From positions 35,740,001-35,804,000 of the forward strand of contig NC_058192.1 in assembly GCF_907165205.1 (NCBI RefSeq): a DNA stretch of 64,000 nucleotides. Reading direction: 5' to 3'. The notes below the pieces were generated by a model. The model saw nothing but the letters and a program-made list of their open reading frames with translations. It was not told the origin of the DNA and made no database searches. This document shows positions 11,308-21,996 of this stretch, piece after piece. The stretch's first letter is position 1. Every line of letters starts with the position of its first letter. The position numbers and the translations under genes were made by a program. The stretch is from Coccinella septempunctata (Eukaryota; Arthropoda; Insecta; Coleoptera; Coccinellidae).

Positions 11308-12552
11308 TTAACGGCACTTGAATTGTCTGAACAAGGAAATCAAATTATTATAAGATTGGTGTAATCCCTGAGTATCACTCCTATGATTGACGGTATCGTG
11401 CAAATTAATATGTATCATCTCGCTTAAATTTCTTTTCATCCAGTTTTTCTCCCCATCCAAAACTGAAATCTGCTGGAAGTCGAATTGGTGTCCTGTACTG
11501 AAAGAGTGCAAAGCCAGTGCTGTTTTACCTTCTTTATCTCTGAACTTCTCATGGCAATCATTTTTATGTTGTCTGACCCTACTTGAGAGCAACTGTTTCG
11601 TCTGTCCTATATAGCATCTATTACAACCTGCGCAGGGAATCTTGTACACCACATTAGAACGATCAAGAGTCCCAGCTCTGTCTTTCAACTTGGAAAAGAG
11701 AGATCTGACACTCCTTAGATTGTAAAATGCCAGCCTGGAATTTGTGGACACCCTACGGATCGAGTTAGATATCTTGAAAGACAATTTTGGCACGAAAGGA
11801 AACCTAAAATAACTGCGTGTCTCCTTTGTTTCGCCCAATTGGTGTCTGCTCGGTGGAGGCTTGTACTCGTTGATGATTCTATTAACCAGAAGAGAGGGAT
11901 AAGCATTCACTTTCAATATTTGTTTTATTTCTTTCAAATTTTCATGGTGAAATTCACTGCTGCTCAGATTGATACCCCTGTGTAGCAAATTTTTTATGAC
12001 GGAAATTTTATATTTTCTGCATGTGTCTGATCTATAATTCAACAGTCTTCCAGAGCTGGTAGGTTTCATGCACCACCGTGTACTCAACGTTCCGTCTGCT
12101 CTCCTTCTTACCCTGACATCTAAGAACGATAATTCATTGTCTTTTTCACGTTCTATAGTGAACTGTATGCGAGGATGGTATGCATTGAAAGTTTCTAATA
12201 GGTAATCTACGCTGTCAGATGGAATAATCAAAAAAGTATCATCCACGTAAAGTTTAAGGATGGTTACGACAAATTTCATGTTTTTCAAACATTCAAAGAT
12301 GATCTCGGTCATCACTAGATTCGCTAAAGACGGACCCGCCGGATTACCCATGGTGGACCCATCCTTTTGCTCATAAAATACACCATCAAACATAAAGTAG
12401 CTTGAGTTGAATATAAAGTTGACGATTCTGAGGAAAAATTGTTTATCAATCTCTGTATATGCAGAAATGTACTGCCATTTTTTATTTATGATGGAGTTTA
12501 CGAGCTCTTTAGGTATGTTCGTGAATAATGACACAACATCCAGTGAGACCAA
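11308..12552 (-). CDS. PLE reverse transcriptase with GIY-YIG endonuclease, partial
   Basis: This uninterrupted 414-residue frame starts within RT at LVSLDVVSLFTNIP (first catalytic Asp region). It continues through the PLE primer-grip-like block GSTMGNPAGPSLANLVM and the catalytic LYVDDTFLI, then ELSFLDVRV and the thumb (YRSDTCRKYKISVIKNLLHRG). The C-terminal GIY-YIG nuclease reads VVYKIPCAGCNRCYIGQTKQ...RVRQHKND, with the CxxC-type insert. The N-terminal RT fingers are missing, so the copy is 5'-truncated by retrotransposition. The intact frame suggests a fairly recent insertion. Confidence 0.92.
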   Translation of the reverse strand: MVSLDVVSLFTNIPKELVNSIINKKWQYISAYTEIDKQFFLRIVNFIFNSSYFMFDGVFYEQKDGSTMGNPAGPSLANLVMTEIIFECLKNMKFVVTILKLYVDDTFLIIPSDSVDYLLETFNAYHPRIQFTIEREKDNELSFLDVRVRRRADGTLSTRWCMKPTSSGRLLNYRSDTCRKYKISVIKNLLHRGINLSSSEFHHENLKEIKQILKVNAYPSLLVNRIINEYKPPPSRHQLGETKETRSYFRFPFVPKLSFKISNSIRRVSTNSRLAFYNLRSVRSLFSKLKDRAGTLDRSNVVYKIPCAGCNRCYIGQTKQLLSSRVRQHKNDCHEKFRDKEGKTALALHSFSTGHQFDFQQISVLDGEKNWMKRNLSEMIHINLHDTVNHRSDTQGLHQSYNNLISLFRQFKCR

Positions 12553-12698
12553 CTCATAACCTTCAGGAACTGTTATTCAGTCCTAAACCCGTGAATATCC
12601 CCTGAACATTAAATCAAACGTTCGCCGTTCGGTGAATTTTTCAAAATGAATGAACTAAATCCGTTTCTCTTGATAATGACAAATAAAAAAACAACCAC

Positions 12699-12711
12699 GC
12701 TCTGCTACCAA
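12699..12711 (-). promoter_or_regulatory. BEL/Pao primer-binding site
   Basis: Directly downstream of the LTR end (minus strand) lies TTGGTAGCAGAGC, a tRNA-complementary-type sequence often seen after BEL/Pao LTRs. The primer tRNA was not identified. Confidence 0.55.
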
Positions 12712-13105
12712 TGTTTGCGACAAAAGGTCTCAAGTAATCGAAATGCACTGATTCATATAGTAGACGGAAAAAATGTATAAGGACAAATTGGATAAAGTGT
12801 CACTTACTACTTGTCGGCTACTAATCAGCACCAGATCTTCGGTTGCAACCAGTCGCTGTTCACTCCATACAGCAATTTCTTCACTCGAGAACCCTATATT
12901 GTCGCCGTTAACTTAAACTATTCTTACGTTCGTTCAAAATCCGTTTTTTTCGTTGCGTTACACGGTACTCGTTCGTTAATCTTTTTCTTATTCTTCATGT
13001 ACATGCGTGACATTCAGGATATGAGGTTTGAAAAGAGGAGGGGATTCGAACAAGCGCATTTCGTTTTGAAAATAAACAAAGAAAGAAACTAATAAGTACT
13101 GAACA
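12712..13105 (-). repeat. BEL/Pao 5' LTR
   Basis: The plus strand runs from TGTTTGCGAC to ACTGAACA, giving TG..CA ends on both strands, next to the primer-binding site. No second LTR copy exists in the window, so the outer edge (13105 or 13107) is inferred. Confidence 0.6.
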
Positions 13106-13379
13106 CATGAATATAACTTCAATAGAGGATACACTTTGGTAGTTTATTCTGTCAAAATAATCGTTCCAAAAACCTCCAAAATGAGAAGTCGCAATGTTGC
13201 TGTCTATGGTGCTTTTTTTACACCTACTATGTGATGTACTGGGTAATTACCCGCGATATGCGATGTTGCGGACATCAAGCACTCTCCAGTAAGTGCTGGT
13301 AGCCTTTTTTCAAATCAACATTGTGAAGTCGCATTTCCAAAATGGTAATTCCCAACAACTTCCCTGTGACTGAATCTGG
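13106..13379. other. No gene seen
   Basis: Short unassigned spacer between the BEL/Pao LTR and a PLE fragment. Confidence 0.5.
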
Positions 13380-13830
13380 TTGACTGGGAATATTCGTACT
13401 AATATCACACAAGCTCTAAATACTCATCAGAAACAACTAAAGGGGAAAAAACAAAGACAAAACATCATCAAGTCCAATTTTAAAAAAACTGAAACATTTC
13501 TGAAAAACCATAATGACTTACAAGTCATCAGAGCAGACAAAGGAAACAAAATAGTTATTATAACAAAAAATTAATACAACGAAAAAATGCACAATTTATT
13601 AGATGACAATGCAACATATAAACAAATTAAACGAGACATGACAATCACATTGGAGAAGGAGAACAACAGAATAGTCAAAGAATGGCAAAAGAAACACTAT
13701 ATATCAAAACAAGATGAAAAAACCCTATTAACACACAATAGCAAAATACCAAAAATATATGGATTAAAAGTCCACAAAGCTGATATACCACTAAGACCAA
13801 TAGTATCATGCAACCAATCTCCATTATATA
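13380..13830 (+). pseudogene. PLE reverse transcriptase N-terminal fragment
   Basis: Two adjoining frames read TETFLKNHNDLQVIRADKGNKIVIITKN, a stop at 13572, then MHNLLDDNATYKQIKRD and IPKIYGLKVHKADIPLRPIVS. These match the N-terminal RT of PLEs, in particular RADKGN and PKIYGL..HK..IPLRPIVS. The sequence then dissolves into an AT microsatellite, so the copy is truncated on both sides. Confidence 0.7.
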
Positions 13831-13866
13831 TATATATAGAGACTTCTATATATATATTTATTATCC

Positions 13867-13934
<68 letters not shown>
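13828..13934. repeat. (TA)n microsatellite
   Basis: Interrupted then pure TA dinucleotide tract, the longest run from about 13870 to 13934. It joins the PLE fragment to a non-LTR fragment. Confidence 0.95.
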
Positions 13935-13937
<3 letters not shown>

Positions 13938-13944
13938 GGGCGGT

Positions 13945-14223
13945 TTATTTCTCCGCAAAGAACTCAGCAGTAAACTCCGACTCCCTCTGCAATCCAAGAA
14001 TAAAAAAATTGTTTTTATTACACCAGCGTTCCGCTCTCTCCAACCTTCTTTTTAAAACCGAATTATCCTTTTCGAGAGTTTCACCCCTATTTTTCAACCC
14101 CTGGATTTTCAAAAGTAATCTCGCCTCAGATGCGGATATGCAATTTTTAACCTCCTTCTTACTATCCCGAATTTCCTGTAAGATTTTTTTCATAGTAATT
14201 TCCTCTGATTCATTGTTCGGCAT
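13945..14223 (-). pseudogene. Non-LTR retrotransposon ORF1 fragment
   Basis: A 92-residue frame starts MPNNESEEITMKKILQEIRD. It forms a coiled-coil-like helix with a heptad pattern (LLLKIQGLKNRGETLEKDN), then LERAERWCNKNNFFILGLQRE, close to the [K/R]xNNxxIxGL motif where the coiled coil meets the RNA-binding part of non-LTR ORF1 proteins. It is cut after about 90 residues by the TA tract. The element clade cannot be named. Sequence upstream (14224-14700) could be its 5' UTR. Confidence 0.55.
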
Positions 14224-14700
14224 TATCGGATCTTTATCAAAACTAGTAGGTATAATATAAAATGACTATGAGTGGAATTAAAAATTTAGAACATATACAA
14301 TACAGGAAATGAACAGAGGACACACTTTTCACTCCGCTGTGGCCGATCAGGGAGACCTTGAATTACGACACAGACAGGGAGGCCAGGGCTAAATGAGGCA
14401 ATGCAAAAAAGGTAGAAAGAGGACTATTCAACATAGGACTATTCAGCATGAACGAAATGCAACGAGAGAGTGGTGTGCTCCCCAAGCAACCGCAGTGGAT
14501 TCCCGCTTAAGAGGCAGTACGGATAACAAATCAACTCGAATCAGTGGAATCTTCGGTGCGATTCTAAGGTGCGCAATGAAAAAGGATGCGATTTTCACCT
14601 CTAGGGAAACAAACAATAAAAAAGTAACGAAAACAGCTCTCGTCCAATATTCGTGAAAATCGAAAAATTGTTTACGTGCCCAGCACAAAACAGCACTTTG
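14224..14700. other. Unassigned, possible non-LTR 5' UTR
   Basis: No convincing coding sequence. Contains the near-repeat AGGACTATTCA (14419 and 14435). Confidence 0.35.
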
Positions 14701-14760
14701 GAAACGATAATTCGCAATATTTTTAATACTTTAAACTTTATAAATTTCAAAATTTATTTG

Positions 14761-15425
14761 TTAAGCAAGAACATACGTGTACCGTGTATCGATTGCGATT
14801 GATTGTGGCCGTATATCGGCAATAACGCGGCGAATGTTGTCCTCCAAGTAGTCGATCGTTTCGGGCTTATCGGTGTAGACTAGCGACTTCACATATCCCC
14901 ACAAAAAATAGTCTAGCGGCGTTAAATCGTACGATCTTGCTGGCCGATTCACGGGTCCGGAACGTGAAATTAAGCGGTTACCAAACGTCTCCTTCAGTAA
15001 ACCAATTGTGGCACGAGCTATGTGGCATGTTGCGCCGTCTTGTTGAAACCACAGGTGCTGCACATCATGGTTGTTCAATTGAGGAACGAAAAAGTGAGTA
15101 ATCATGGCTCTAAAGCGGTCACCATTGATTGTAGCGTTCTGGCCAGCATAGTTTTTAAAAAAGTACGAACCAGTGATTCCACCAGCCCATAAAGCACACC
15201 AAACAGTCAGTTCATAGTTAGTCGAATTAATTGCTCTGATAGACGATTATGTTGACCGTAAAATGGACGTAGTGCGCGATACGCATTTCGAACAAAACCA
15301 TTATTTTCAAAATAAATTTGCACAATTTGAAAACGTTGATCAGGCGTCAGTCTATTCATGTTGCAATGTCAGACCAAACTAAACACAAATCACTTGACAA
15401 CTGACAAAATGGCAGCCAGTTGAAA
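14761..15425 (-). pseudogene. Mariner transposase, internally deleted
   Basis: The N-terminus reads MNRLTPDQRFQIVQIYFENN (ATG 15360) and continues to RALRPFYGQHNRLSEQ. A deletion near 15230 then jumps into the catalytic core: LTVWCALWAGGITGSYFFKNYAGQNATINGDR in a shifted frame, then MITHFFVPQLNNHDV (15105). Next is HLWFQQDGATCHIA (second catalytic Asp) and RSYDLTPLDYFLWG (third). The end is IRRVIADIRPQSI. The sequence beyond the ATG, GGGTGTTTCAACTGGC (15419-15434, minus), looks like the outer end of the terminal repeat. The HTH-to-core deletion removes the first catalytic region. Confidence 0.82.
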
Positions 15426-15527
15426 CACCCTTTATCAAAAAGCAAAAATTTGATATACATATTGGTAGGCATGATACGAAGTCGCCAAACAGCTATGTAA
15501 TGCTTGAAATACATATTAGTAACCAAC

Positions 15528-15731
15528 CTGCATATGTACACTTGTAGGCATCGTTACAGGAGGTGGCAAATGTGATGGCATTATTGTGGGAGGTTGATAG
15601 CTTTGCAAGGGATGTTGATGTTGAGGAGGTCCAGGCCTTTGAGCTGATGAGGGAGCAGCTGGTCTAGCAGTAGGAGGGCCATTCCAGATAGGTCTCACTG
15701 TCAATCCTGGATTAACTGCTTTTGGCATATT
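15528..15731 (-). CDS. Ythdf: YTHDF family exon (third in window), Pro/Gln-rich
   Basis: This exon is 204 bp, exactly 68 codons, bounded on the minus strand by acceptor TGATAG and donor CAG|GTTGGT, phase 0 at both ends. It encodes MPKAVNPGLTVRPIWNGPP followed by a Pro/Gln/His/Ala-rich run. Phase 0 matches the end of the exon at 36554-36783, so the two join in frame across a 20.8 kb intron. In YTHDF proteins this corresponds to the disordered region before the C-terminal YTH domain, which binds N6-methyladenosine in mRNA. No YTH domain exon occurs between here and position 1. Assignment to this gene rests on orientation, phase and composition. Confidence 0.7.
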
Positions 15732-15936
15732 CTATCAAGAAACAATTAGTATATTAAGTGTATAAATTGCGAATTGAAATAAATAAATATACCCTAGCGG
15801 AAAGTTCGTCAACATATTGTATTGCCTGAATTCAGTTGTTTCTTTTATCTTCAGGGTTTCTTGTGAAACATGTACAAAATATACCCTGATGAGAGCAAAT
15901 TGATTATACATGTGGGTAGGAAGATATTTCAATATA

Positions 15937-16980
15937 TCCAGGGTGTTTCATAGTGTACCAAGCTCAACTGCGGCTACAGCACATTCAAACGATAGTTGAA
16001 GAATTTACGATTCCCGACGGTATATTTTATTCATTGATAGCGAGAATGTTACCTGGAAATCCTCATCGTATGGTATTGAAACGAAACCTGCCAGTGCCGG
16101 TTTATCCACTGGGCGCTTGGGGCGGGCGCCCAGGGATCCGGAGCCGAGAGGGCCTAGGGCTAACAAAAATTTCATTACTTTCGATAGCTGACAATTTTTT
16201 GAAATAATAATTTGCATATTCCACATCCACGCCCTTATCCGTAGCTATAGTCGGTACAGGGTAGGCGATCGTCATCAAGATTTGGACGCTGTGTAATTCT
16301 ATATTCCATATGTGTGATTTGAAGTATAGAAGAATAACATCTTAATCTCAGTAACAGAAAAAATAGATTCAAATTCAACCGTGTCAAAAGAGATGCACTT
16401 TTATCTCAAATATGCCAGCTAGTATGCGTACTCCAGTATCCCTGTACTCCGCATCAAGGCATCAACATTTTCTCACGTGTTCTTTACTGCGAATCAGTAA
16501 AAGTCCAATTCAGCAGAAATTTTAATTTTCAAAATAAAAAAGTGCTGGGCCAATTTCACAATCATTGAAGAATGGATGTGCATTTTTAAAGTGCCGGACA
16601 AATGAAAACTTTTTTGGACGGCGAAGAGTAGTGAAAAAAGGAATTCATTCTCATTAGGTATTATATTATTCCGGCTTCCGAAATATACTATTTCTAGGCG
16701 CGAAAAATAAATGATACCTTTTTCATAATTTTCAATTTTTCATTTATTTTCCATAAAAATGCTATTTTTTTCTTCCATATTTATTTGTACATTCAAATGA
16801 GAACATAAAAATATATTGGTTTATTCTTGTTGATATGTTGGCGATCCGTCAATGCTAAAGGGGCCCGTAGATCTTCTGCGCCAAGGGCCCCAAAGAACCT
16901 TAAACCGGCACTGAAACCTGCAAACCAGGCCCGTCTCAGAAAAACCTGATACATCGAAAATATGTCATGAAACACCCTGT
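15937..16980. mobile_element. Small MITE with GGGTGTTTCAT ends, split by a hAT-type MITE
   Basis: GGGTGTTTCAT at 15939 and its reverse complement ATGAAACACCC near 16966 bracket about 220 bp of host MITE, interrupted by the 822-bp insertion at 16092-16913. The ends resemble mariner-related MITEs elsewhere in the window (21997-22249). Confidence 0.5.
16092..16913. mobile_element. hAT-type non-autonomous element, 822 bp
   Basis: Perfect 13-bp terminal inverted repeats CAGTGCCGGTTTA/TAAACCGGCACTG are flanked by a perfect 8-bp target duplication AAACCTGC (16084-16091 and 16914-16921). Eight-bp duplications and CAGTG-type ends are characteristic of hAT elements. No transposase is encoded. Subterminal GC-rich blocks sit at both ends. 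Confidence 0.88.
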
Positions 16981-17194
16981 AGGAATAATCATTCAAACTT
17001 CAAATGATATTCCCTGCCATATTGACCAACTATAGCAACTCACGTACCACGGGAAGCAGTGAAATATGGACGGCTTGCAAGAACAGAGTTTTGAAGGTCC
17101 GTCAAGCCGGAGACCCGCCTATAACATTCCAGCAAATAAACATGATATGGAATTTTGTGCCCATTTGTGCCATTAAAAAAATTTTGTGCCCGTT

Positions 17195-17403
17195 TGTTGG
17201 GTTTGTATCTTAATTTGATCTCAAGTTCTAAGTGTTCTGGGTTGGTGAAAACTTAGGGACTCGAGGATTGAGATTGATAATGCGGATCACTTGATAATGA
17301 ACGTTTATTTTCTAATCTATTGAACTATATAGAGTAAAATTGTATAATGACGTCAAGACCACCTAATCGAAATCGAATTACATTTTACATATTCAGTACA
17401 TAT
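17195..17403. repeat. Partial solo LTR of the 60-kb BEL/Pao family
   Basis: Starts TGTTGGG and aligns closely with the first ~209 bp of the LTR at 59817-60121 (shared TCTAAG-GTTCTGGGTTGG and ACTCGAGGATTGAGATTG stretches). Similarity ends at CAGTACAT. It is a truncated copy in the same orientation. Confidence 0.8.
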
Positions 17404-17790
17404 ACGAAGAAGAAAAGTTTCGGGCTGGTATATTTTTCAAGATATTCCAGCTTTTCCGATGGGTCCCCAACTTTACACTGAGACTCGTCTATGGAATATC
17501 GACACATAAATATGATGATTGTTTTATAAATTATTTTTTAGAGATCAAATTGTCAAACTCAGTGACAATCACATACATTTTAGGAATGATTGTATTTGAA
17601 GTGTTATCGAAAACATTCAATTTCCGAAGGATAGTGATTGATGAATTATCTGAAATAAAAATCACAATTACGAAAATGAATGCTACTGCTGACGAACCGA
17701 GTTCTCTAATGCCAAAGAAAATCCTGTCAAATGCTAAAAGAAAGCCTGTCTAAGCATTAGTAAAAAAAAATATTACTACTACTACTGGCC
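17404..17790. other. Unassigned stretch with a 67-codon frame
   Basis: The frame 17550-17753 (+), beginning MSNSVTITYILGMIVFEVLS, has a basic end and a stop. I do not recognise it and it has no clear promoter or splice context, so it is not called a gene. Confidence 0.3.
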
Positions 17791-17849
17791 CCCGAGAGGA
17801 AACAGCTAAGTCTGGTGACTGGTGCAATGACTTGCCAAATGTTTAGTAA

Positions 17850-18150
17850 ACATTTAGGACAAATGGGACTCCCTCTGCCGCTGATGAAACCGTTAAACAT
17901 GTTCTGTTCATCTGCAGCAACCTTGAAGATTTAAAGATGACACACCTAGGAAACACAACACTCACTATTCCTATGGTGAGAGGGACACCTCTCTGACGAC
18001 TTGTGGCATTTTTGTCAGTGTGCCTCAGGGTTTGAGTCACTCCAACTACAAGCGGACCAACAATGGGCCACTAGGCCTTAGTTCAGCCCATTGGGCACCA
18101 CACGTAGAAGAACCGAGTTCTATCTATGAGCTTAACCTTGCCATCTTTTA
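17850..18150 (+). pseudogene. Probable non-LTR retrotransposon 3' fragment
   Basis: Reads ADETVKHVLFICSNLEDLKMTHLG, like the Cys/His-rich tail after RT or RNase H in many insect non-LTR elements (ET-EH-L--C--L---R---LG). It then breaks into other frames (LGLSSAHWAPHVEEP). Too degraded to name a clade. Confidence 0.4.
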
Positions 18151-19080
18151 CGATATCCCCCATCCACTGGACTTTGCTATTCTTGAAGAAGATATATTTA
18201 TGTAATGTAGAAAGGAGGCGCAATAGGAGATCGAAACAACTCGGGTATAGCCACACACTTTGTCACTTTAGCGGCGATTGGCTAAGCACCCAATGCGTCA
18301 TCACCTTTCCAAACTGCTTTAAACTGGAAAACTACCGACAAATGAAGTTCAGAAGCCGGGTATAGGTAGGGCTGCTACCCAGAGATTTGCAAATATCCAT
18401 AACCACTCCCCCTTCCCTGTTTTTCGAATTGAATAGATTTTTTTTTAAACTTAGTCTACTTGATGATTCGCATAAGATTTTTACTTCAATATGAAAATTA
18501 AGCATTAAGCTTAAACGGGGATTTTGCCTTTTTTCACTTAAATGAAACAAATATTTTTGCCTTAGTTTGTAGCGTTCAACATGGCGAATTTATTCATTCG
18601 TCCGTTAATTTTTCTTGGAAAGACCAGTGAATGAAGAAATAGTTAATAATGTGGTGATACTGATGTTTCATGTGTGCGCTCATATGTGTCTGATGCGGAG
18701 AACGATTGTTCCTTCCTTTTTTCCTTGCTCATTTCGATTTATTAAAGGTGTCGCAAATTAATAATATGATCAGTTGAATTGATAATTTCGCTGCCCTTAT
18801 CTTATGGTTAGAGAAAACGCTTGATTAAGGGGTAAGTACGTCTTTTTCAGCATCATTATATTTGAGATTGATGCGTTGCACCTCGGATGTTTTGACGTTT
18901 GCTCCAGAAATCGATTGATTCTAAAGTGTAGATCTGTAGTTTTGAAGCAAGTTTTGTTCGGGATATTGGCAAGTACAAAATACATCTAATACTCAACTTG
19001 AAACTACCTAGATTTGGTGTAGATTTGAAAGTCATTTTCTTTGGATCCTGAATATTCATTCGTTTTGTTTACTTCCCCAT
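18151..19080. other. No gene seen
   Basis: AT-rich stretch without recognisable domains or repeat ends. Confidence 0.5.
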
Positions 19081-19250
19081 TTTTGTGATAGAAAATTTGC
19101 TAGAGTTGGTAGATCTTGTGGTGGCGGTGTACTTGTTGCATTTTCTGACATCATGGTTTTCAGTATTTTGGATGCATCATTTCTGACGGATCGCGTTCCC
19201 TTAATAGATGTTGTTTTGTGCCGTTGTACTGAGCCAATTCCTTTAATTGT

Positions 19251-21698
19251 TTGTGTACTCTACATCCCCCCCCCCCCCCCCCCGATATAACTGTTTTCCA
19301 GCTTGAAATTTTTTTAACACTTCTGGAGATTAGATTTGTCGGAGAGTCCGTCTTGTTGGTTGGCGACTTCAATTGTTCGAACTTTTCTGGACCTGATAGT
19401 TGTCCCAAGTCAATTCTGCTGGGAAACTTTTGTGATATTTTGAGGCTGAGCCAGTTCAGCAATATTTTCAACAAGGATGGCAGATTGCTGGACTTAGTTC
19501 TCGCGAGTGATGATGTTGGGGTTTCAGTCATGCGTTCTGACTACCCTTTCATTTCTGAGGACGCATATCATCCTGCGTTGCACATAGTTCTAACACATGA
19601 ATCTCCCAAGCGCCAGATTAATTTTCCACTGCATAGGAATACACGGTATGATTTTAGGAGGGCTGATTTTTCTTCGTTGTGTTCATCAATCAGTTCCTTT
19701 GATTGGAGATTTATGGGAAAGTTAAAAGGTGTCAATGAAGCCTTGGATTACTTTTATGTCAACCTGTTCGAGATTTTGGATAAACATGTTCCTAAGAGGA
19801 CCAGTTCATCAGCGCAACGCAGCTTTCCAGAATGGTTCTCAAAAAACCTAAGACGTAATATCCGCCTAAAAAATTACTACAGACATAAATGGCGTACTGA
19901 AGGTGACAGAAAACATTTAGATGAGTTCAGGCGATTAAGAGCCTTAGTTAAATCTGAGATATCTTCGGGATATGACAGCTATCTGGATGAAGTACAGGAG
20001 CAAATAAGATCCGACCCCTCTGCGTGTTGGAGATATTTGAACCGAAGGAGAGGTGCTACTAGATTACCTGGGGTTTTTTACAGTAATGGGCGCCTGTATG
20101 ATGACCCCGGTGAAATTGTAGATTTGTTTGGGGTGCAGTTTTCTGATGTGAGACATTTGACTGTGGGTGCTTCTAGCGATTCTTACGGAGTGGATCAACT
20201 TCCGCCGATTATAATTCCGTCTGTCAGTGAGGAAGAAATTAAGACGATTATGGATAAATTTCCTGATAAATTGACTTCTGGAGATGATCAGATTCCCTCA
20301 TTGCTCCTTCGAAAGTGTAGCTCGGCGCTTGCCAGGCCTCTCCATGTCATAATAACCATCAGCCTTCTTACTTCGAACTTTCCCAATGTATGGAAAAGAG
20401 CTCGAGTTATCCCCATTTTTAAAAAAGGTGATTCATCTCTAGTAGAAAACTACCGACCTATTTCTATTCTGCCAAATTTTGCCAAAGTGTATGAAGAGGT
20501 ATTGTATCTCAGTATTTACCATCATGTTAAGCCACATTTGTCTTCAAGGCAGCATGGTTTCATACGAGGGAGGTCAACGATAACTAACTTGGCCACGGTG
20601 GTACAGTACATTGCTGAGTCTCTGGATGATAGTGGTCAGGTGGACGTGATATATACTGACTTTTCACGTGCTTTCGATACCATAGATCATGAATTACTAC
20701 TGAGAAAACTTGCATCATTTGGTTTCACTCCTTCTTTTCTGGGACTTATCAGTTCTTATTTGAGGGGAAGAATGAACTATGTATTCTATAATGGCTTCAA
20801 ATCTTTCGAGTATGAGCTCAAGTCTGGCGTACCTCAGGGATCTAATTTAGGTCCATTGTTGTTCATTATCTTCATAAACGATCTCCTGTGCTCTCTTGGT
20901 TGCAATGCCTTGGCGTATGCAGATGATTTGAAGCTTTACCTAAGGATATGTCGGGCTTCTGATCTCTTACTTCTGCAGTCGAGTCTGGAACATGTCATTG
21001 ACTGGTGTTTGCGGAATGGTCTTATATTGAATTTGAAGAAGTGCTTCAACGTAACATATACAAGAAAAACGCAGTCGCTCACCTTCGATTATCATGTTGG
21101 CAACCAACTAATTTCTGCTGGAGACCGCTTCCGTGACCTGGGTGTCTTATTTGACAGTGAGTTGAGCTTTGCTCCACATGTTGAGGAGACTTGTGCCGCT
21201 TCTTGTAGGTCACTGGGTTTTCTGTTTAGAAGCTTCAGGGAGTTTGATGATCTGTCTGCTCTCAGGAGCGTTTACTTCTCGCTTGTTGTGAGTAAATTGG
21301 AGTACGCGAATTTGATATGGTTTCCAATATATGCTGTACATCTTGCACCTATTGAACGAGTTCAGAGAAAATTTCTGAAATACGTCTTGTTCAGAAAAAC
21401 AGGCAGATACCCAGAGCGTGGTGCTGATCTATCAGCCATAATGGGCGAGATGAGGATGTCAACTCTACTTTCGCGTTTCAACCTACAGTGCGCAAGGTTT
21501 GCGCAGGGGCTCCTCAGTGGTAGATTAGACTGCCCTTTCCTGCTCTCCCGAGTCAACATCCTTGTACCGAGAATGGTGGTGACCAGGCATCCGCTAGCGT
21601 TCAGCCTGCCGACTCCACGGACCAACATACTCCAGCGGGCTCCGGTGTATCGGGTTTGTGAGAGTGCTAATAAACTGAAAGTTAATGTATTTCAATAG
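19251..21698 (+). pseudogene. Endonuclease/reverse transcriptase ORF2, frame broken at a C18 run
   Basis: The long frame begins just before a run of 18 C residues (19266-19283). Upstream, in a frame offset by the run, the endonuclease reads GRSCGGGVLVAFSDI and LIVCVLYIPP; downstream it gives VGDFNCSNF, the endonuclease GDFN motif. RT blocks follow: WKRARVIPIFKKGD, NYRPISILPNFAKVYEEV, QHGFIRGRST, DVIYTDFSRAFDTIDH (catalytic Asp), SGVPQGSNLGPLLFIIFIND and ALAYADDLKLY (catalytic box). The C-terminal part ends near 21698. Over 800 residues are open, so the copy may be young. The C-run could be a true frameshift or a base-count error. Confidence 0.9.
19266..19283 (+). repeat. C18 homopolymer
   Basis: Eighteen consecutive C residues inside the endonuclease coding region. 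A change of one C would join the upstream and downstream frames. Confidence 0.95.
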
Positions 21699-21996
21699 TG
21701 CTGAGAATTGTTTTGGTTCCAAATTGGTTCTTTGCTGAATATTTGCCATTTTTTTAGTTATTGGTTTAGGTATATTTTTATTGTTACCCTGTTATTGGGA
21801 ATTATCCTGTTGGGTAAATAAAGTATTATTATTATTATTATCATTTTTGATGTCTCATTTTATTTCTCCGTGGTTAATGAGAATTTTCATAAATTTTTTT
21901 TATAGGATTGCGCCATTTTATCCAGTGCATGGAATATTTTTCCTCCTTCATATGTTTAATTATTTACTCTATTTTCAAATAATTTTTTTTTATACA

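Larger units (their letters stand above)
10884..12607 (-). mobile_element. Penelope-like element with 12-bp target duplication
   Basis: The insertion is flanked by the direct repeat ATTAAATCAAAC (10872-10883 and 12608-12619). Its 5' end (minus strand) begins with an inverted copy of its own 3' tail: 12573-12610 is the perfect reverse complement of 10908-10945 (38 bp). That inverted tail is typical of PLE insertions. The element is 5'-truncated inside RT and holds a long open frame, a hammerhead-like motif and a 3' tail. It landed in the BEL/Pao leader, so it is younger than that element. Confidence 0.9.
6890..13105 (-). mobile_element. BEL/Pao retrotransposon, 3' part lost, PLE nested inside
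   Basis: Read on the minus strand the order is 5' LTR (12712-13105), primer-binding site, leader, gag, protease, RT, RNase H and start of integrase, which stops where the copia LTR begins (~6890). A PLE sits in the leader between 10884 and 12607. Several frameshifts and a protease deletion make it inactive. The integrase core and 3' LTR are not found on the far side of the copia element, so that flank was lost. Confidence 0.88.
19082..21850 (+). mobile_element. Non-LTR retrotransposon (jockey/CR1 group), 5'-truncated
   Basis: The element contains the end of an endonuclease domain and a complete reverse transcriptase. It finishes in a short 3' UTR with AATAAAG and a tandem ATT tail (21826-21841), typical of target-primed insertions. 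The left end is truncated inside the endonuclease. Confidence 0.9.

Noticed and set aside
13587..13973. Frame ending in repeated Tyr-Ile
   Set aside because: The Tyr-Ile run is the TA microsatellite; only the first part is a PLE fragment. The same holds for the frames over 38461 and 44233.
1..15527. YTH domain exon of the host gene
   Set aside because: No YTH-type sequence was found on the minus strand here; nearly all of it is assigned to TEs, so the domain must lie outside the window.
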